Source of the DNA: Kingdonia uniflora
Lineage: Eukaryota; Streptophyta; Magnoliopsida; Ranunculales; Circaeasteraceae
Length of the DNA stretch: 64,000 nt
Reading direction: 5' to 3'
Assembly (NCBI GenBank): GCA_014058105.1
Contig: JACGCM010000779.1
Location: 3,286,001 to 3,350,000 of the forward strand
The notes beneath the pieces are model-generated. The model saw only the letters and a program-made list of their open reading frames with translations, made no database searches and was not told the DNA's origin. Shown here in pieces: positions 58,928 to 64,000 of this stretch. The position numbers and the translations under genes are program-made. Numbering within the stretch: the stretch's first letter is position 1; the number at the start of each line of letters is the position of its first letter.

Positions 58928-59988
58928 CTCATGAGGATCGCTGATTAAAGCCACAATGTGCTCAGAATCATTCATATAAGCAGCTAAATGCAGAGGAGTC
59001 ACGCCACGTGGTCCAGCTTGATTTGGGAAGAATAGGTACTTCATGGAGGAATCAGTACTGCTGTTTAGAGAATATTGAATATGCAAGTTAACAATGTCAT
59101 GGTACTTCCTATTCACTGCTCTGTTTAAGAGGTGAATCTCTAATAATGTTCCCATGGATTCGGTTAATAGGCCACCCTCATCTGAATTAATTTCCAAAAA
59201 CAAATCTAGGAGTATTTTAGCTAGAGAAGACCAGTCCCTTTCCACAGAAAAAGTGAGTAGAAATTTGAACTGCGAATGGGAAAAGTTGTGGCCATCAAGC
59301 CTAGAAGGATTCTTCTTCCTCTGAAATAACCATCCAAGTTCGTTAAGAAAGTTAAAGGCATCCTCCCTTGACTTGGGCTTCCAAAGATCCTGAACCTAAT
59401 CTTCTAAAGTGGCATTGCTAACCCGTGGGCCGTCGAGGTCCGCCTCAAGAAGCCTTAATTCTTTACATATTAAAGCGTTAGCAATGATGACAGGAAATTA
59501 AGTTGTTCCCTTTGAGCCCATTCTCTATTTGAACATGCAATTAGCAGATACAGATGCGTAAACCACAGTAAGATCTTTTACATATTTAAATCAAACATAA
59601 GTTAATAAATTATCAGTATGGAATGATTAATACCTCAATGAAACAACGACTCAAGATATTAGGAGGTCCGCTGGGAAAACTAAAGCTTTCTAAGCTGGTA
59701 TCATCATATACAGTATCTGCTGACCCTAAAATAACCTTTGAGGTATATCCTCCCATATATACGCAATGGTACCTACAAAATAATAAACTACTTATTTACA
59801 AAGATAAAGGATTACGCAACAGATGATTAAAATTCTCAAAAACTACTCTTACTTGGTGCCCGGTACAGTCAAATTTTGTCCTCTTAATACATGAGAGGTT
59901 TCTTGCCCACCTGCAATAGCCAAAGGTAAAACAGATAATAACTCTGGGGTGCTCCATGTTCTCCAAGATTTACACAGGCGAATCATGC
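58928..59988 (-). pseudogene. SPL (SBP-box) transcription factor, internal to C-terminal exons (captured)
   Basis: Three minus-strand exons: 59988-59853, 59772-59634 and 59524-58928. They read IRLCKSWRTWSTPELLSVLP, YHCVYMGGYTSK, LWKPKSREDAFNFLNELGWL and FSVERDWSSLAKILLDL. Last comes AGPRGVTPLHLAAYMNDSEH, the ankyrin-like part. This is the long C-terminal region of SPL1/SPL12/SPL14-type proteins. The SBP DNA-binding domain and the last exon are absent. One TAG (former Gln, near 59400) and a frame slip near 59490 disable it. Confidence 0.85.
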
Positions 59989-59999
59989 CTGAATATGGA

Positions 60000-60860
60000 T
60001 AGAAAACACTGTGCAGAAATAGAAAAGCAATACCAAATGCTTAACATTCTCTTGAAGCGATGAAACTTACACAAGCCAAAAAAAACTGAAACAAAATGAT
60101 AAGTGTATTTCCCAAATGACATCCCTAGCTTATATCCTTGTGTGATGTTCTAGATAGATAAGTATGTGAAAGGCACTTAATATAAGAACAACTAGGCCTA
60201 GCTAACTCATCGAGGGAAAGAAAATGTAGTAGTAAATTAAGAAAAGATCATTGGATGTATACACGAAAGGCGTGAAGGTCACTTGATTGGAGAACCTTTC
60301 ATCAAAAACTTATTGTGGTTCCATGTGTTCTAGGGATTAGTTGAGCATAGTGATAAATTACGAACTCAAATCACCAAGGTTGCCAAAAAAAAATAGAAGC
60401 CTCCCTAAAAAATAGTGTAGATGTTAATTGGAGATGTGCCTAAACAGGTCTTTCCTGTTTAGCACATAAATCTAGTCTACCACTGGATGCTTCTATAATA
60501 ATGTAAATAAAGAGGGAGCTGTATTTAGATATAAGAAGATATGGAAGTGAGACTGCATATAGATATCACATGCAAATTAGAATATGCATTAATAAACTGA
60601 CATAAACGATTAGTAGCATGGAAATTTAAGTTAAGCAGGGTTATAAGTTGGGCATATCTTCCAAACCATCCGAATTACAGTCTCCATATCAGTATGAATA
60701 AATTTGTGCAAAAATTTGAGAAAATGCATAACTAGCAAGCTATAGTAGAGATAGTTGGAGAGAACATAGACTTCCCATGAAGATGTATACCCATATGCGG
60801 ATTCACAACTGTTTTTTGGGGCATCCCTATTACTTGGGGACTTTGACTTTTAAATTATTG
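60000..60860. other. Between captured fragments, no gene recognised
   Basis: AT-rich sequence with no open frame of note. The join between the SPL and SMPD4-like fragments must lie here. Confidence 0.4.
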
Positions 60861-60865
60861 AATTC

Positions 60866-62156
60866 TCATTGGGTCGAAAAATCTCGTAGGCTCATCTTCC
60901 AAGGTTCCATATAACTAATCCAAATACCGAATAACTGATATGCATTCTTAATAGAAGTTCCAATCGAACAAAACAAGAACGTCATGAGTATAAACCTGTA
61001 CAACGGCCTTTGAATTAACGAATTCCAATATGTGAGAGAGCCCATACCAGACACTGATAATTCAGGAGAACCAGAACCTCCACCGAGGATTCTCACCATG
61101 TTAAGCTCATTCAGACCCTCTGTTAAGCCCTACCAAACAACTATTAAGATACTTCACGAACAACATCACAATTTCCCCAAGTCCAAGCGTCAAAGGTGTC
61201 TTACCTAAAACTGTTCAAAAAGAAAATGCCACACCAAATGATCGACAGACATTAACGGACAACAGGGAGAATTCAGTATCAACCAACCAAAAGTGTACAA
61301 AAGTATTAACCATAAATTTCATCAGCACAAGAACTGAACCAGAACCATCATATCTCGATGAATAATGAAGAAGTGAACTACTATAAGGCTGATGAGCCAC
61401 CTCAGGACCATACTTTGGCACAAAATTACACAAATAAGCATAAAGAAGCCGCATATACAACTCACACTCAATTTTCTTCCCGGGGTCACGTTGTCCACTC
61501 CCACCACCCGAAAGTGTCCAATTCTGAAATCTAAATCTTCTACTTTTTGACCTAATCACCCCCGCATCAAAACTCTCATTGTTGTCTTTACAAATAGGAT
61601 AATAAGCAAACCAAAACATATAATACTTAAACACATTCAACTGAACCTGATAACACCCACTCTTCCTCGAATCCTCCTTAACTCTACTTTTAAACAACAG
61701 ACACAGCTCGGATAAAATGTGGCAATCTTTCTCATTCTGAAACAAAAACCTCACCCATTCAGGCAATCTCTTAATAAGAAACACATACTTCACTAACGCA
61801 TAGCGATCAACACTAAATATTAAATTAAACAAAGCCCCATTTGGGGAAAGAAGGTTTAAAACCCTACCTGATAACAACTCCCCATCATTCAAACCCAAAC
61901 CTTGAATCTGATCAATCCAACCTCTAGCCAAACCTCCAGACCTCGACGAATCAACGAACCCAAACACCTTGCAAATCAAAGCGAGAAGCGTAATCGAGAA
62001 GAACGATCGATTTTGATCTGTTGTGTGTTTCATCAAGATTGTTTCTATTGCAAAACAAGAGGATAAGATTGCTGGAGGAGTAGAAGAGGAGAAAATCATT
62101 ATAGCTAGGTTTTGAGCTTTGATTTGGGAATTTATGGCGTATAATTGGGGAACCAT
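60866..62156 (-). pseudogene. SMPD4-like conserved protein, N-terminal exons (captured)
   Basis: Exon 1 runs from the ATG at 62156 (MVPQLYAINSQIKAQNLAIM) to a GTAAG donor at 61205. Exon 2 is 61129-60866. Text includes SFFSITLLALICKVFGF, DRYALVKYVFLIKRLPEWVR, QVQLNVFKYYMFWFAYYPIC, YDGSGSVLVLMKFMVNTF, HFWLVDTEF and IQRPLYRFILMTFLFCSIGT. I recognise this as a conserved plant protein and tentatively link it to the neutral sphingomyelinase SMPD4 family, at low confidence for the family name. Exon 1 has a TGA near its end (61212-61214, likely former CGA), and exon 2 ends at a TGA. The C-terminal half is absent. Confidence 0.7.
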
Positions 62157-62441
62157 TTTGAAAATAAGGGTTTTATTGGAGAAATTTGAGTAAAATTTGT
62201 AAACCAAGCAGAGTCGTGTGAAGGAGTATTTTTTGTGAAAGTAAGCTGGAGATTGAAATTTTTGCAAAAAAATTATATTCGTTTCCCCACGCCATAGCAA
62301 AAGTACTATCAAAAAGTATCTGAAATCAACTACCCATGATTCATGTTACTTTATTTCGTGTAAACAATAGCGCTTATCAAAATATACCATTGTTATTGAA
62401 TTTTAATAGCATTCTCTACAAACGCTATAAATTTAATGTTA

Positions 62442-62465
62442 TTATATGTGCTTTTTCTTGTAGAG
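62442..62465 (-). repeat. Right terminal inverted repeat of CACTA element
   Basis: Plus strand TTATATGTGCTTTTTCTTGT then AGAG. It pairs with 53911-53934 with three mismatches, including the second base of the terminus. Confidence 0.88.
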
Positions 62466-64000
62466 ATTGGAATAATTTTAGGTTTTCTTGGCCAATTGAT
62501 ATCCTATCCTCCTGGTTCTGATGCCTTTAGAGAATTATGTAAGGATAAGGCAGCTGTAGGAGGGAAATGCGGTAACTGTATAGAATACGCTGGTAGGCAG
62601 TTTAGAGGTTGTACGGTAGCGGCAGGGGAAGAGTATTTTTATCTGTTGGCTGACTTGGAAGTGGAAAAACAAGATAGGGGTATAGATGATTGATCTCGTT
62701 AGAATACTTTGATGAGGGTATTCCAAGTGACCTCCCAGAAGGGTTTTTATGTTACCTGTCTCAATTAGAGTACGGATTGAGTCTTCTCCTTACCAATTTG
62801 GCAAAGGGGATTATGAATACAATTGGGGCATGTCATGTTCAATTGAACAGGAATATGTGGGAGGTAATAACTATTTGTGATCATATGAATGAAAAATGGG
62901 AAAATGAGGGGAAAGTGAGGAGGATAACCTTTGTGGACGTTTTGCATTTTTATGGGGTGAAGAATTATAAGGCCAGTGGTGGGGCATATTTTTGTGCGAG
63001 CACAACTCGACGTCGATTCTTTAATCTGAATTCAGGAGGTCGAACCTGGAATGACAACGTCATATGGGTGAATGGTAATTGCCTTCAGAGAGATGATAAA
63101 AAAACCTTTGGACCTTTAGTTTAGAACTGTAAAACAAAGTAAGTATAGCCATGCATAGATAATATTATTACTATATTTGAACTGATGCTTGTAGTTGATA
63201 ATAAAAATGTTGTGCATGGCAGGTGTGAAGTCCCCCGTGGAGAGGAAAGAGTCATTGTTAGACGATGCTATGGAGGAGGAGGCTCAGCTCGAATTTGTGC
63301 TGGAAGGACTTGGCCTTAGCAGAAAGAAGATGGTGTATAGTAGGTCAAAGAAAGTTTAAAGAGCTATGTCGGCCAGGTTGATGGCGGGTGCTGATGAAGG
63401 GAAGAATCAAATAACTGGTGGGGATAGTCGAACCAACTTGGCCAAGACCCCTGGGATAGATAGCTCGGTTCAGCCGGAATCCATTACGTTGAGCAAAATA
63501 GCTCAAAAATATCTGAAAAAATAGATGTTAAAGACTCTGCCGGCCTCTGGTACCACTGGAAGTGGTAAAGTTGTAAAAGAGAAAAGGAAAAGGATCAAAC
63601 CCTCGGGGGAGTCAGGGGAAAAGGTCGTTGAGGGGCGATCAGCTGTGGTGGACGACCTCAAAGAGGTTGAGGAAAGGGCCAGCCTGGCAGCTCTTCATGG
63701 AGAGAAAGACATGAGCAAGATGGTAAGGTTATCTTAATTATATGAAAATTTTATCTAATGCGTTTCGAGTTAACGCTGAGGTCAATTTACGTTTTGTAGG
63801 TTGCCCATTTTGTTAAGGGGATTTGGCTCGGAGTTGAGGAGGAAAAATCCGAGCTAAAGAAGATGAAGATAAAGCTGGAAAAGAAGCTAGCTCGAGCTAG
63901 GACTAATGCCCTAAAGAAAGTAAAATAGCTGGAGGTTCTAAAGATTTCCCATGCCATGGCAATTAGTTAGCTACAGGAGGAGGTGAGAGCCAATCTAGAG

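Larger units (their letters stand above)
53911..62465. mobile_element. CACTA-type DNA transposon with captured gene fragments (8.56 kb)
   Basis: The left end is CACTACAAGAAAAAACATATATAA. The right end, reverse complemented, is CTCTACAAGAAAAAGCACATATAA, giving 21 of 24 matches. The 3-bp duplication ATT lies at 53908-53910 and 62466-62468. Removing the insert rejoins as3 exon 1 of element C, which fixes both ends independently. No transposase (TNPA/TNPD type) is recognised, so it is non-autonomous. It holds a subterminal repeat block, an RNase H-like fragment (plus), and fragments of three host genes (minus). This makes it a Pack-CACTA candidate. Confidence 0.9.
50433..64000 (-). mobile_element. 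Tat element C (runs off the right edge)
   Basis: A minus-oriented Tat element: 3' LTR, polypurine tract and antisense genes on the plus strand, interrupted by the CACTA element at 53911-62465. It continues past 64000 in as3 exon 3, so gag-pol is outside the window. It is inserted in element E. The 5 bases before the LTR are TATAT, and the matching copy would lie outside. Confidence 0.9.
53834..64000 (+). pseudogene. Antisense gene as3, element C (split by CACTA)
   Basis: Exon 1 starts at the ATG at 53834 and is cut at 53910 by the CACTA element. It resumes at 62469 and ends at a GTAAGT donor after 63138 (77 + 670 bp). Exon 2 is 63223-63722, exactly 500 bp as in B. Exon 3 starts at 63800 and runs off the window. 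The text closely follows B: SYPPGSDAFRELCKDKAAV, LCYLSQLEYGLSLLLTNLAK, RTWNDNVIWVNGN. Damage: two stops just after the insertion point, a one-base shift near 62690, and stops in exons 2 and 3 at sites that are Gln in B. Confidence 0.85.

Noticed and set aside
53911..62465. Reading the three host gene fragments as ordinary genes at their native locus
   Set aside because: Matching terminal repeats, an ATT duplication and an interrupted as3 exon show the whole block is one insertion, and every gene is incomplete.

Overview
The window is a repeat-dominated stretch of a flowering-plant nuclear genome, most likely a eudicot. It has AT-rich intergenic DNA, GT-AG introns and plant gene families (purine permease, subtilase, SPL factor, tocopherol-methyltransferase-like). 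It also carries plant-type Ty1/copia, Ty3/gypsy (Tat group), CACTA and Tourist-like elements. I see only one gene that looks intact, a purine permease (19305-20980, minus). Nearly everything else is transposable elements nested inside one another, most of them decayed.

Layout. 1-3489 and 17660-about 18740 are the two halves of an old Ty1/copia element on the minus strand. It was split by a 14.2-kb Tat-type gypsy element A (3490-17659, minus, perfect 5-bp target duplication CGTAC). The permease follows, with a 469-bp Tourist-like MITE about 0.7 kb upstream of its start (21667-22135). Next come a second decayed copia (about 22440-25440) and a broken subtilase gene (26061-27022) cut by the LTR of Tat element D (27023-about 28100). 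A 5'-truncated Tat element E (plus) runs from 28104. Element B (32554-46826, plus, 14.3 kb) is inserted in E, and so is element C (50433 to beyond 64000, minus). C is itself split by an 8,555-bp CACTA-type transposon (53911-62465, 3-bp duplication ATT). That transposon carries pieces of at least three host genes: an SMPD4-like gene, the C-terminal part of an SPL gene, and four exons of a tocopherol-methyltransferase-like gene. It also carries an RNase H-like fragment.

How the parts work together. The Tat elements have gag-protease-RT-RNase H-integrase on one strand. On the opposite strand, between integrase and the 3' LTR, they carry a multi-exon antisense gene set. The largest antisense gene (as3) is recognisable in A, B, C and E and has five exons in A, B and E. 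Exon lengths agree between separate insertions (exon 2: 500 bp in B and C; exon 3: 429 bp in B and E; exon 4: 102 bp in B and E; exon 5: 1,404 bp in B against 1,403 in A), and intron phases are the same. Its first exon resembles the putative gypsy-type transposon domain (Pfam Transposase_28) and the rest is largely coiled coil. Antisense additional ORFs are known in the Tat group, but their function is not. Each Tat copy whose pol/antisense junction is visible (A, B, E) also has a roughly 155-167-bp tandem array there.

The most interesting signals are the conserved antisense gene set, the gene-capturing CACTA with an undamaged methyltransferase fragment, and the monomer-length tandem arrays at a fixed place in the Tat elements. 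All boundaries were read by eye from the sequence. Family names rest on remembered motifs, not on database searches.
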